Shown here one piece after another: positions 1 to 8,673 of a stretch of 64,000 nt of DNA. This DNA is from Streptomyces calvus (GTDB taxonomy: Bacteria > Actinomycetota > Actinomycetes > Streptomycetales > Streptomycetaceae). The number at the start of each line of letters is the position of its first letter. Within the stretch, counting starts at the first letter, position 1. The position numbers and the translations under genes were made by a program. The stretch lies in NCBI RefSeq assembly GCF_006782915.1, contig NZ_VCNP01000003.1, forward strand, positions 1 through 64,000, read 5' to 3'. The notes below the pieces were generated by a model. That model was not told where the DNA came from. It ran no database searches and saw only the letters and a program-made list of their open reading frames with translations.

Positions 1-42
1 CCCCCCCCCCCCCCCCCGCCGCCCCCCCCCCCCCCCCCCCCC
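1..42. repeat. Poly-C runs at window edge
   Basis: The sequence opens with 17 C residues, a short GCCG interruption and about 21 more C residues. No gene or known Streptomyces telomere hairpin pattern is visible here. The run could be a sequencing or assembly edge artefact or a true homopolymer at a replicon end. Confidence 0.9.
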
Positions 43-47
43 GCCGG

Positions 48-245
48 TGGAGCAGCCCTACCGAGCGCGGCAAGACCCAGGACGCCGAACACCTTTGCCG
101 CCCGGACGTCGGTCCCCTCACCCTCACCCTCGCCTACCAGGTCCTCGACGTACGCGACGCGCCCGGCCGGCAGTTCGTCCACCACGCCGAACCGGGCGGC
201 CCAGTGCCCAGGCGCTGGACCTGCCCCGCTTCCTCCATGTCACCC
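48..245 (+). pseudogene. Remnant of MmyB-type XRE regulator (C-terminal ligand-binding domain)
   Basis: In the frame beginning at 48 the translation reads PDVGPLTLTLAYQVLDVRDA and then PGRQFVHHAEPGG. This is the hallmark end of the MmyB-like ligand-binding domain found after an XRE helix-turn-helix in many actinobacterial regulators. The family tail (SAQAL-type) continues in a different frame near 205, as if one C were missing from a C run. The HTH half lies outside the window or was lost at the poly-C edge, and no stop in the expected place follows. It is a fragment; whether the frameshift is biological or a read error cannot be told from here. Confidence 0.55.
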
Positions 246-1018
246 GGAGCCGCCGCGAGACACGCCGCCAGGATTCACGCCGGCCGGTACCGGCGGCCAC
301 CTGCCCCGGGAAACCCGTCCCTGACCGCAGCGTGCCTGCGCCGGAGCGAGCTGGTCCTCTGCCGGCCGGATCGATCGCGGCTCGAACGCAGCCGGCGTTC
401 TCGCAGTTCCGCGGACGTGCGGGGCGGCCTTCCTCCGATCCTGTGCCTCGTCGCAGAGTGGACTGCGCTCGGACGGCGGCGGGCCGGGGCGTCTTCGTCC
501 TCTCACCTCCCGGGCCCGCGCCGGGCCGGGCGACGGGCCATCAAAGCGACCAGGGAGCAGGCCGGATGGGACGGGCCGACCTGCCCGAACCGCTCACGGC
601 CCCGGACGTTGCGCCGCGCCTTCATCACCCGGCCCAGGTGCGCTCGACGCGCCAACGCCACAGGAGGACCACGAACCCCTCGGCGCCCTCGGGCGAGGCT
701 CTTCACGGTGAGGTGCAGGGAGTCGTCCGTCCAGTCGGTGAGCCGGCCCGCAGAGACGAAAGTCCGCCCGACCCGGGTGATCCGCGGCCGGGCTGGGCGG
801 GCGAGCCCACGTGGGACGGTCTCCCGACACGAGGACGCGGCCCAGGCAGAGTGGAGAATGTGGCCCAGGCAGAGTGGAGGATGTGGCCCAGGCAGGGTGC
901 TTGCCGACCGCCTGTTCGTCGATGCAACTGTTCCCGGCCGGGAGGGGACACACGCAGAGCGGTCGCGCCACTGTTTCGCCGGCCAGCGCAAGGCCGGGAG
1001 GGGACGTCCGGGATCTCG
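246..1018. other. No confident gene; degraded arm DNA
   Basis: Open frames exist on both strands but they are the long frames expected at this GC content; none shows a recognisable domain, start and ribosome site together. The stretch holds a short tandem repeat (listed separately) near 837-900. Confidence 0.5.
837..900. repeat. 23-bp tandem repeat, about 2.8 copies
   Basis: Units start at 837, 860 and 883. The unit core is GGCCCAGGCAGAGTGGAG; copies 1 and 2 differ at two positions and copy 3 is cut short after 18 bases. The unit length is not a multiple of three, so it is unlikely to be coding. Confidence 0.85.
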
Positions 1019-1981
1019 TCACGGGAGCAGGCCGGCCGGCTCCTGGGACGGGATCGTCGCGGTGCGCCGGTACGCGCTGGGGCTGATGCCGCGGATTCGT
1101 TTGAACGCCGCGCTGAACGCGAACGCGTCGGAGTAGCCCACGGCGCGGGCGACCTCCGCGACAGTCATCGTCTCGCGCTCGGTCAGCAGGTCCGCCGCGA
1201 GCGTCATGCGCCAGCGGGTGAGGTAGGTCAGCGGCGGTTCGCCGACCAGGTCGGTGAACCGCTTCGCCAGCGTGGCCCGCGACACCCCGGTCCGGCCGGC
1301 CAGCGAGGCAACCGTCCAGGGCGCTGCCGGTTCCGAGTGCAGCAGGCGCAGCGCGCCGCCCACCACCGGGTCGCGCCCGGCGGAGTACCAGCCCGGCGCA
1401 GTGCCGCCGGGCCGGTCGAAGTACTCGCGCAGCGCGCACACCAGCATCCAGTCCAGCAGCCGGTCGAGAACGACCTGCTGGCCCGGCGTGTCGACGGCGA
1501 CCTCGGCGGCAAGATGGTCCCACACGGGGTCGGGCCCGCCGCCGGATCCCACGCGCAGCACGACGGGCAGCGCGTCCAGCAGCCTGCGGCTCATCTCGCC
1601 GCGCACCGGATAGGCACCGACGACCAGCGTCGTCGTGTCCTTTGCGCCGGTACCGGCGTCGTGCCAGCCGAGCCGGTACCGGGTCCCGCCCTGCTCGGGC
1701 GTCGAGCAGAACGCGCCGCACGCGACGGGTTCGGCCCGGGTACCCACCTCGTCGACGAAGAGGAACGGCGCCGGGCCCCGCACGATCACTGTCTCACCGA
1801 TGCCAAGACGCTCCGGCGGACGGCGCTCCGGCACGATCCAGCCACCTCCGGACAGGACCGTGCACAAGGTCAGCGGCGCGCCGTCCACGAAGTGCAGCGC
1901 CCAGGGCGGGGTCAGGGTCGAGCTGCCGAACAACGAACCCTGAGCCCGCACTCCGCGCAGCAGGTCACCGAAAGCATCCAC
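1019..1981 (-). CDS. AraC-family transcriptional regulator
   Basis: A 320-residue protein with an N-terminal cupin-type sensing region (about 1-190, like the AraC cupin_6 group) and a C-terminal pair of helix-turn-helix motifs. The first HTH is around SLAGRTGVSRATLAKRF and the second around VAEVARAVGYSDAFAFSAAF, followed by the usual GISPSAYRR ending. The start is taken as GTG at 1981 because no upstream ATG is in frame. It is divergent from the NmrA-like gene at 2072 with only 90 bp between them, so it probably controls that gene. A 7-bp-arm palindrome lies between the two. The inducer cannot be inferred. Confidence 0.9.
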   Translation of the reverse strand: MDAFGDLLRGVRAQGSLFGSSTLTPPWALHFVDGAPLTLCTVLSGGGWIVPERRPPERLGIGETVIVRGPAPFLFVDEVGTRAEPVACGAFCSTPEQGGTRYRLGWHDAGTGAKDTTTLVVGAYPVRGEMSRRLLDALPVVLRVGSGGGPDPVWDHLAAEVAVDTPGQQVVLDRLLDWMLVCALREYFDRPGGTAPGWYSAGRDPVVGGALRLLHSEPAAPWTVASLAGRTGVSRATLAKRFTDLVGEPPLTYLTRWRMTLAADLLTERETMTVAEVARAVGYSDAFAFSAAFKRIRGISPSAYRRTATIPSQEPAGLLP

Positions 1982-2005
1982 CCGCCAAGGCTAAACGATT
2001 CAGAC

Positions 2006-2021
2006 GATCACCCAGGTGATC
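2006..2021. promoter_or_regulatory. Palindrome in AraC/NmrA divergent promoter
   Basis: GATCACC and GGTGATC form a perfect 7-bp inverted repeat with a CA centre. It sits midway between the divergent starts, where an operator would be expected. Function is inferred from position only. Confidence 0.5.
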
Positions 2022-2071
2022 TGGCTTGTCACCCATGGAACCGTCCGGTTTCATGCCGTTGACTCACTGTC

Positions 2072-2908
2072 ATGAGCAACGACATCACTCTCGTCCTCGG
2101 CGCGACGGGCAACACCGGCCGGCGGGTGGCCGCCCGGTTGCGGCTGCGCGACACACCCGTGCGCGCCGCCTCCCGTTCCAGCCGGACCCCGTTCGACTGG
2201 TTCCAGCCCGCCGGCTGGGACCAGGTCCTGCAGGGCATCACCGCCGCCTACGTGGTGCCCCCGCCCGTGCCCGGCCCGGTGCACCACTTCGTGGCGCGGG
2301 CCGAGGCCGCCGGTGTGCGGAGCCTGGTCCTGCTGTCCGGTCACGGCGCCGACGATTGGGGCGACTCCCCGTTCGGGCTGGACATGCGCTCGGCCGAAGA
2401 CGCCGTGCGCGGCTCGGCGCTGGAATGGACCGTCCTGCGCGCCTCGAACTTCGCCCAGAACTTCGACGGGCACCCCTTCCGCGCCCCGCTGGCCGCCGGC
2501 GAGCTGGCGCTCCCGGCGGGCGCCGTCCCCGAGCCGTTCATCGACCTCGAGGACGTCGCCGACGTAGCGGCCGCGGTACTGACCGAGCCCGGCCGGCACG
2601 CCGGCCGCGTCTACGAGCTGACCGGGCCACGCGGGCTGACCTGGGCGGAGGCAGCCGAGATGATCTCCCGGGCATCCGGACTGCCCATCGTCTACCGGCG
2701 CATTTCCCCCGCCGAGTACACCGCGGCGCTGGTCCGCGACGGCTGGAACGAAGACGAGGCCCAGCACCTCACCGAGATGTTCGTGCTGCTCGAGCGCGGT
2801 ACCACCGCCTGGACGACAGACGACGTCGCCACCGTGCTGGGACGCGCGCCGCGGACCTTCGAGGACTTCGTCCTGCGGGCCACGGCAGCGCAAGCCTGGC
2901 GGTGCTGA
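2072..2908 (+). CDS. NmrA-like NAD(P)-binding atypical SDR
   Basis: A 278-residue Rossmann protein. The glycine-rich motif GATGNTG is at about residues 10-16. The chain lacks the classical YxxxK motif and continues with the NmrA/quinone-reductase-2-like pattern: SLVLLSGHGADDW, WTVLRASNFAQN and EPFIDLEDVADVAA. Members act as NAD(P)H-dependent reductases or redox sensors in the cytoplasm. ATG at 2072 is the only start that keeps the dinucleotide motif near the N terminus. It is divergent from the AraC gene at 1019-1981, its likely regulator. Substrate unknown. Confidence 0.88.
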   Translation: MSNDITLVLGATGNTGRRVAARLRLRDTPVRAASRSSRTPFDWFQPAGWDQVLQGITAAYVVPPPVPGPVHHFVARAEAAGVRSLVLLSGHGADDWGDSPFGLDMRSAEDAVRGSALEWTVLRASNFAQNFDGHPFRAPLAAGELALPAGAVPEPFIDLEDVADVAAAVLTEPGRHAGRVYELTGPRGLTWAEAAEMISRASGLPIVYRRISPAEYTAALVRDGWNEDEAQHLTEMFVLLERGTTAWTTDDVATVLGRAPRTFEDFVLRATAAQAWRC

Positions 2909-3023
2909 GTCCCGCGAGCCCCTGCCTGGCCTACCACACTGCGGAAGGCCGAGCACCGCACGCCGCCCCGCACACCCACACCACTCGTCAACATCCGTTC
3001 TCCATCCGACAGGAGCCGTCAAC

Positions 3024-3590
3024 GCACACCCTGCTGGCCGCCGCCAACCCGGACCCCCAGTCCCTGACGCATCACGTGTTCAGCCCGGTTCCACCGAGAC
3101 CGCCGACCTCGCCGCGGAGCAGTTCGACCCCCGGTTCACTCCGGCGGATCGTCGGACGTACCGCGAGAAAGGCAACTATCCGACTGACATCGTGGCCGGG
3201 CACCGCCGCCTCGAACAGGCCACCGACCTCGTGCTCGTCTTCCCCGTGTACTGGTGGTCGATGCCTGCACTGCTGAAGGGGTGGATCGACCGTGTCTTCG
3301 TCAACGGCTGGGCGTTCGAACACTCCCCCGCCTCGGGCCTGCAGCCGAAACTGCACAACCTCACCACCCACATCCTCCCCATCACCGGCGACGACTGCAG
3401 CGCATACCAGCGCCACGGATACGAAAGTGCACTGCGGACGCAGATCGAGCACGGAATCACCGACTACTGCGGCAGCCGGCACAGCTCCACAGCGTTCATC
3501 TACGAATCCGAACAGCCCACCCCACAGCCACGGTACGAGGTGTCGACCATGCGGTGCGGACCATCAGCCAAGCCATCCATGGCCGCCTGA
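3024..3590 (+). pseudogene. Broken NAD(P)H-quinone oxidoreductase (flavodoxin-like fold)
   Basis: The N-terminal strand (TLLAAANPDPQSLTHHV) reads in one frame from about 3028. From 3093 the remainder reads in another frame: ETADLAAEQFDPRFTPAD, then LVLVFPVYWWSMPALLKGWI and DRVFVNGWAF, ending at a TGA at 3588-3590. FPVYWWSMPA followed by KGWIDRV is the FMN/quinone site signature of the MdaB/NQO1-like family. Roughly six residues are missing at the junction relative to what the family normally has, and there is no clear start codon upstream. The gene is therefore most likely inactive, or carries a sequence error at about 3085-3093. Confidence 0.75.
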
Positions 3591-4058
3591 CACCATAAGA
3601 CAGGCCAGACACCCTCCTCACCAGTCAGACACCACGGCAGCACAGCCAACAGCGCCGACTGCCGCACTCCACAAACACACGACCCCCACCCGGCACCGGG
3701 AACAACCCCCACTCCAGCCCCAAAGACCTCCAACCCCGGCGAGGACACCGCCCACCCCAACCAGTCCATGCCGCTGCACAGTTCCCCCGCCGTGGCACCG
3801 GCCTCGAACACCATCGCCAAAACCTGCCGGACCCCGTCGCAGACCGGGCCGGCGCCCAAGCAGCCGCAAACCTTCATAGCGACTGAGACCTCGCAGACGC
3901 CGCGTCGTTCACCGGCCCAGTCGGCGAATCGAAGCATCCACGCGTGGAGGGCCCGCCCGGACGGCTTGGTGGCCAGCAGGGTCCGCTTACCTTCACGCAA
4001 GGGCCGGATCCGGTCCCGGTAGACCTATTCCTCTGCCGTCGAGAGGGCATGGGCGTTG
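3591..4058. other. No confident gene; strand-asymmetric A+C-rich stretch
   Basis: The plus strand from about 3592 to 3860 is unusually rich in A and C and poor in T and G. Open frames here give no recognisable domains. Nothing else supportable is seen before the tetR stop at 4059. Confidence 0.5.
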
Positions 4059-4706
4059 TTACGCCATTTCACCGGCTTCCGTGACCATACGGACGAGAGT
4101 TCCGACAAGTTCGTCGGCCGTGGTGTGCCACCTGTCTGTGTCGAGGTGGCCGCTGAGCTCCATGCCCGCGATGCCGTGTGCGCTGGTCAGCAGCAGGGCG
4201 CCGTAATGCCGTGCGTTCCGCTCTCCCACGAGGGCGGCGACGATGTCCAGGAACTCGTCCTGAAAGCGTTCGGCCGCGCGGTCTGCCACGGCCGGGTCGC
4301 CTTCCGGCCCGCATAGCTGACGCCGGATGCGATCCATCCCGTCACCGAGTTGCCCAGGAAGCTTTGCGCGCCGCCTGAACAACACCTGGTACAGGTGCGG
4401 CTGGTTCCGGCTGACGTCGATGAGGGCGCGGAGAGCGCCACGCAGCTTCTCGGAGGCAGACAGGGCCGGGTCGGTCCGAAGGGCATGCACCTGGTCGCCG
4501 ATCCGTTCCCAGCTTTCGGCCGCGACGGCGGTCAGCAGGCTGTCCTTGCCCGTGAAGTGCCGGTACGGCGCTCCCCGGGTCACGCCTGCCCGCGCGCCCA
4601 CCTCGCGCAAGGTGACTGCTTCGGGACCGCCGAGGTCGAGGAGCTCGGCAGCCGCGTCGAGCAGAGCACGGCGGGTGGCGGCGGCGGACTCGGCACGGGT
4701 GGTCAT
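4059..4706 (-). CDS. TetR-family regulator (leaderless)
   Basis: A 215-residue repressor with an N-terminal HTH (TLREVGARAGVTRGAPYRHF, about residues 35-55) and a C-terminal ligand-binding region of the kind seen in TetR proteins controlling oxidoreductases. ATG at 4706 is preferred over upstream in-frame ATGs. On the minus strand a good -10 (TATGAT, 4714-4719) lies exactly 7 nt before it, so transcript and coding sequence begin together. It is divergent from the SDR at 4758. A 16-bp direct repeat in the 51-bp gap is the probable operator, implying autoregulation plus control of the SDR. Confidence 0.92.
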   Translation of the reverse strand: MTTRAESAAATRRALLDAAAELLDLGGPEAVTLREVGARAGVTRGAPYRHFTGKDSLLTAVAAESWERIGDQVHALRTDPALSASEKLRGALRALIDVSRNQPHLYQVLFRRRAKLPGQLGDGMDRIRRQLCGPEGDPAVADRAAERFQDEFLDIVAALVGERNARHYGALLLTSAHGIAGMELSGHLDTDRWHTTADELVGTLVRMVTEAGEMA

Positions 4707-4722
4707 GACACCCATCATACAG

Positions 4723-4757
4723 TTGACAGCGTCATCTGAACCGGTACCGTAATCAAA
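4723..4757 (+). promoter_or_regulatory. SDR promoter, leaderless, with duplicated operator
   Basis: TTGACA at 4723-4728 and TACCGT at 4745-4750 are separated by 16 bp and end 7 nt before the GTG at 4758, predicting a leaderless transcript. The 16-mer GACARCGTCATCTGAA occurs at 4725-4740 and again at 4760-4775, the second copy overlapping the first codons. These direct repeats are the likely TetR binding sites. Confidence 0.7.
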
Positions 4758-5678
4758 GTGACAACGTCATCTGAAAATCAGAAGTTGATCGTCGTAACCG
4801 GAGCCTCCACGGGCATGGGCGCGTCAGCCGCCCGCGAACTGGCTCGCCGGGGATTTCACGTCCTGGCCGGCGTGCGACGCGACCGTGACGCCGACGCCAT
4901 CCGATCGACCGGCATCGAGCCGGTCATCCTCGACATCACCAAGTCCGAGCAGGTGGAGGCACTCGCCGCGCGGGTCGCCGACGACCCGCGCGCGCTGCAC
5001 GCGCTCGTCAACAACGCCGGCGTCCAGGTGAACGCCCCGGTCGAAGCCCTGCCGATGACGGAGTGGCGGCGGGTGTTCGAAGTCAACCTCTTCGGTCACA
5101 TCGCCGTCACTCAAGCGCTCCTACCCGCGCTGCTGCGCAGCAAGGGCCGTGTGATCAACATCAGCTCGGTCGGCGGCAGGTTCGCCATGGCCACCTACGG
5201 CGCGTACGCCGGCACGAAGTTCGCCCTGGAGGCGGTCAGCGACTCGCTCCGCCGGGAGGTCGCTCCGCTGGGCGTACAGGTGGTCGTGGTCGAGCCCGGC
5301 GGCGTCCGCACGGAGATGGCTGCCCGCGGGGTCGAGACGGCGAACCACTTGGCTGCCCAGATGACGCCGGAGCAGGACGAGCGTTACGGCAGACTGCTCC
5401 AGGCGAACAACAAGTTGATGACCTCGGGCACTGCTTCAGGCCTGACCGCCGACGCCGCCGCCCGGGTCATCGCGAGGGCCGTGACGACGCCCAGACCGCG
5501 CACCCGCTACACCGCCGGCCGGGATGCCGCCCTGATCATGTGCCTGGGCCCGATGCTGTCCGACCGCACGCTCGACCGCATCCTCGCCGCCAACCTGCGC
5601 CGCCACCACCCCAAGGGAGCCGTCGGCCGCCGAGGACTCCGCGAACGGCTCCGTCCCCCGTGGTGCGGCCACCAGTGA
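4758..5678 (+). CDS. Short-chain dehydrogenase/reductase
   Basis: A 306-residue classical SDR, cytoplasmic NAD(P)-dependent oxidoreductase. Visible motifs are TGASTGMG (cofactor, about 14-21), NNAG (about 86-89), the catalytic serine in INISSVGG and YGAYAGTK (YxxxK, near 150). The C terminus is about 50 residues longer than the minimal 250-residue SDR and ends in a basic tail. GTG 4758 is the start because the promoter places the transcript start there. Regulated by the divergent TetR gene. The substrate is not evident. Confidence 0.93.
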   Translation: MTTSSENQKLIVVTGASTGMGASAARELARRGFHVLAGVRRDRDADAIRSTGIEPVILDITKSEQVEALAARVADDPRALHALVNNAGVQVNAPVEALPMTEWRRVFEVNLFGHIAVTQALLPALLRSKGRVINISSVGGRFAMATYGAYAGTKFALEAVSDSLRREVAPLGVQVVVVEPGGVRTEMAARGVETANHLAAQMTPEQDERYGRLLQANNKLMTSGTASGLTADAAARVIARAVTTPRPRTRYTAGRDAALIMCLGPMLSDRTLDRILAANLRRHHPKGAVGRRGLRERLRPPWCGHQ

Positions 5679-5746
5679 GCTCATAGTCAACGGACAACTT
5701 GCCCTCCTGCCCAGGACGGAGACTCTCCCGACAGCGCGCCACGGGC

Positions 5747-6220
5747 TCACTGCACGCGCGTCGCACCGCGGCCGGACCACACACCTGTCCGCCGATCGAC
5801 AGCATGCCGGGGCACGCGGTCGCCCAGGCCGACACCAAACCGGGTTCCCGGGCGCGGCGGCGAGGCGCTGCGCGGCCGCGCCCGTCTCGGCGGCGGGGCC
5901 ACGCTTGATGCGCTCCTGTCCGGCCGACCGTGAGGCGTGCCCTTGGCCGTTCGCTCCGGCGCAGTCATGTAGCGCCCCACGGGCGACAGTTCGCGCCGGT
6001 CCTTCGCGACCTGCTTGCGACGCTCGGCCAGCGTCATCGCCCTGGGTGGATCGGGCAGATCCTCGGCCGTACGGGCCTTGACCTGAGCGACACCCACCGC
6101 AACACCATCCGGCCGGGCCCGGGGAGCAGCCCAGGACGGGGCGACAGCCGATATCGCAAGGAGAATCAAGGCCAGGAAGGCCGTGACGAGTCTTCGCGCC
6201 TGTGCCGCATGGTGAATCAC
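5747..6220 (-). CDS. Probable truncated secreted protein
   Basis: The first 35 residues form a convincing Sec signal peptide: basic MIHHAAQARRL, hydrophobic VTAFLALILLAISAVA, then PSWAAP. A hydrophilic stretch follows (LAERRKQVAKDRREL). After about residue 95 the composition turns into the Pro/Arg/Ser-rich pattern typical of an out-of-frame read, so the gene is probably frameshifted or truncated after that. The original family is not recognised. The start codon GTG at 6220 lacks a strong ribosome site. Treat it as a remnant of an exported protein. Confidence 0.4.
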   Translation of the reverse strand: MIHHAAQARRLVTAFLALILLAISAVAPSWAAPRARPDGVAVGVAQVKARTAEDLPDPPRAMTLAERRKQVAKDRRELSPVGRYMTAPERTAKGTPHGRPDRSASSVAPPPRRARPRSASPPRPGTRFGVGLGDRVPRHAVDRRTGVWSGRGATRVQ

Positions 6221-6593
6221 CTGTGAGGCAGCGGTGAGCAGAGACTTCGGTGATGTTGGTCAGCGAAGCGTTCGCAGTAACGCGCTGCACGGCATGCGGC
6301 TGAATTGCGGCGGCAACGATGAAGTGACGAGAGGGAAAGCGCCCGGTCGCAAGGTGGGTGAGGCGGTCAGGTGCTCAAGTTGGCGTGGACGCGACGATGC
6401 GAGCAGACCGGTGCACGTGAACGCGCCGTTGCCCAAGAGGGCTGGGCAGGGAACAGCACTCGAACGGACGGGGCAACCCAGGTCGCGAGGCCGCCACGGA
6501 CCACGTGCAAGGCGGGCCCGCCGGGTGGCAGCTGAAACCTGCTTGCGCAGTCGCCCGGCGAGCCGATACCCAGCACTTGAAGACAGGGAGGAC
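6221..6593. other. No confident gene
   Basis: Between the exported-protein remnant and the VOC gene nothing recognisable is seen beyond the GGGAGG ribosome site at about 6586-6591 serving the VOC start. Confidence 0.5.
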
Positions 6594-7305
6594 ATGATGA
6601 CCGCCCTCGGTTCGTTGCACGAGTTCTGCTGGATGGACCTGAAAGTCCGCGACCCGTCCGGCACCGCTGCCTTCCTGTCGGAGGCACTGGGCTGGTGTTT
6701 CGCAGTGGATGAGGAGGACTGGCGCCAGGCCACCAAGATAACCATCGGTGGGTATCAGATCGGCAGCGTCAGCGACCTTGCGAACCCGATCTACCCGCCG
6801 GACATGCCCGTCCACGTCGCATCTGCCTGGCTGTTGACGACGTCGACCGCCGCGCTGAAGCCGCGACCGTGAACGGCGCGCGTCTTGTCGTGGTCCCTTC
6901 GACGCGGGCGATCAGGGCCGTACGGCGACGCTGATCGACCCGGTGGGCGCTGCCTTCTCCCTGTGGCAACCCCATGGGTTCACCGGGTGGAAGTTCCCGC
7001 CCCGCTTCGTAGGCGCCCCACACCACATGCTCCTGGCCTGCAACCGACCAGACCGGGCCCGGGACTTCTCCTACCAGTTGACAGGTACTGCCCTGGAGGC
7101 TGCCGCATTCATCAAGACGCGTGGCCCCATCGCCACCCCGCAGTGGGAACTCTCCGTCGGGGTCGATGATGTGGATGGCGTCATCTCCCGCGTGCAGGTC
7201 GGTGGCCAGATTCCCACTACCTGGATCCGAGAGACCGACCACTCCGCATTGAGACTGCACAGCCCGGAAGGGCTGTCATTACAAGTCCACTCACTGGGGC
7301 AATGA
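6594..7305 (+). pseudogene. VOC/glyoxalase-family protein split by two frameshifts
   Basis: From ATG 6594 (preceded by GGGAGG) the protein reads as a VOC domain: SLHEFCWMDLKVRDPSGTAA, then FLSEALGWCF. After PVHVA near 6820 it leaves frame. The expected continuation (LAVDDVDRRAEAA) lies in a second frame, and the rest (FDAGDQGRTATLIDP, AAFSLWQPHGF and the whole second VOC repeat to 7305) in a third. Each junction is explained by one missing C (GTCGC(C)ATC and GTCCC(C)TTC). Restored, it would be a two-domain protein of about 237 residues. Either a pseudogene or two sequence errors in C runs. Confidence 0.8.
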
Positions 7306-7446
7306 CGCCGGCACGACTCGCAGTGCCGTCGGACCGCGTTGAGCCGGCGGCACCTCATTTCGTCAGCGGTTCTCAGCCCTCGTCCTCGACGCCTCGTTCT
7401 CGGTGCGGTCGCGACTCTTCGCTGAGGACGAGCCGAAGAGACCGGT

Positions 7447-8655
7447 TCAGCAATCGGGTGGCGGGGCGGGGGTGAGGCGGGTCCAGCCTGCAGGCGGGGC
7501 CAGGAGCGTGCGGACGTGGGGTCTGCGGGCGCGGAGCCGCACGTGTCCCCGGTAATCGTGGAGGATGAGGTGGCTGAGGTGTTCGAGGGCCCTGATGGCG
7601 AAGCTGTTCGCCGGGCACATGCCCTCGCCTTTGCCGAAGGGGAGGTAGGAGCGCCGTTGCTCATCGGTCGGCTGCTCCCAGCGTGAGGGGCGGAAGTCCA
7701 GGGGCCTGTCCCATACGGTCGCCGACCGGTGAATCGCGTGCGTGCCGATCAGGACGTGCTCACCCTCGTGGACCCGGGAGCCGGCTATGGCGTGGTCGGC
7801 GGCGGCCACTCTGATGAGGCGCCAGGCGGTCGGGTAGAGACGCAACGCCTCCTTGACCAGCCGATGGACCTGCTCTGGGCGTACCGCCGGGGTGTCGTAG
7901 CCGTGCCTGATACCGAGCATCACGACCCATTCGAGGGTCACGCCGGTGAAGCCGACCGTGGACAGGACAAGGCGTTGCAGCAACTGCGCGCGATCGGCCG
8001 GGGACAGCTCTCCGGGCAGGCCCAGCACCAGGTCGACAAGGTCCTGCGCGCCCGTTTCGGGTGCCTGCAGTCGGCTGAGTTGTGCGGCGAGCCCGGCCCG
8101 GACGGCCGGCACCGTACGGTGCGAGCGTCTCAGCACATGGCCGACGATGTCGTCGGCGACGACGCTGGACGTCACGTAGGCGTCGACGAGCGCGTTGATC
8201 TCGGTATGGCGCGGGTGCGCGATGACGGGGGCGAAGTACCGCCGCACCAGTTCGACGCCCCAGCGCTGGTGCCGCAGACGGCCGCGGCCGTCACTCACCT
8301 CACCGAGGGCGCAGGCGAGGTCGAACGATGACGCGAGGTCGTGCCGGGACAGGACCCTGAGCAGTTCGCGGGAGGCTTCTCTCCTGACCTTGCGAGGCAG
8401 GGATTCGGGTCCCAGGCGAAGAAACCCGGACTGGGACAGGTAGTCACCGGCCGAGTCGACCAGGATGTCTCGGGCCGCGTCGGCGTCGGCCACGAACAGG
8501 GTGCCGAAGCGGAGCCTGAACGGACCGTCGCGGCCCGCAGCCTGCTTCTCCCACCGCCGCAGTTGCGGCCACAGGCTCTTTCTGTCCAGGAGCAAGGAGG
8601 TCATCCGCCCATCTGACGGGGGACGGGACGCACGGCTGTCTGCCTCGCGTCCCAT
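7447..8655 (-). CDS. Cytochrome P450, putative RiPP-tailoring enzyme
   Basis: A P450 of about 385-402 residues. The heme-ligand loop is PFGKGEGMCPA (Cys near 365; the usual final Gly is Ala) and the K-helix ExxR is in VKEALRLYPTAWRLIR. The I-helix reads STVGFTGVTLEW, so the normal acid-alcohol pair (E/D-T) is replaced, which is unusual. The start is uncertain: ATG 8655 (18 nt after the second peptide gene) or ATG 8604, which removes 17 non-P450-like residues. Neither has a well-spaced ribosome site. It is co-directional with and immediately downstream of two 30-residue peptide genes, suggesting that it crosslinks or oxidises aromatic residues of those peptides. Confidence 0.9.
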   Translation of the reverse strand: MGREADSRASRPPSDGRMTSLLLDRKSLWPQLRRWEKQAAGRDGPFRLRFGTLFVADADAARDILVDSAGDYLSQSGFLRLGPESLPRKVRREASRELLRVLSRHDLASSFDLACALGEVSDGRGRLRHQRWGVELVRRYFAPVIAHPRHTEINALVDAYVTSSVVADDIVGHVLRRSHRTVPAVRAGLAAQLSRLQAPETGAQDLVDLVLGLPGELSPADRAQLLQRLVLSTVGFTGVTLEWVVMLGIRHGYDTPAVRPEQVHRLVKEALRLYPTAWRLIRVAAADHAIAGSRVHEGEHVLIGTHAIHRSATVWDRPLDFRPSRWEQPTDEQRRSYLPFGKGEGMCPANSFAIRALEHLSHLILHDYRGHVRLRARRPHVRTLLAPPAGWTRLTPAPPPDC

Positions 8656-8673
8656 CCCTTCAGGGAGAGAACG

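Noticed and set aside
1..300. Telomere terminal hairpins at the left edge
   Set aside because: The poly-C start is not followed by the foldback palindromes usual for Streptomyces ends.
47..2062. 671-codon plus-strand open frame
   Set aside because: It overlaps the AraC gene on the other strand and has the Arg/Pro-rich composition of an empty frame in GC-rich DNA; only its first residues overlap the MmyB remnant.
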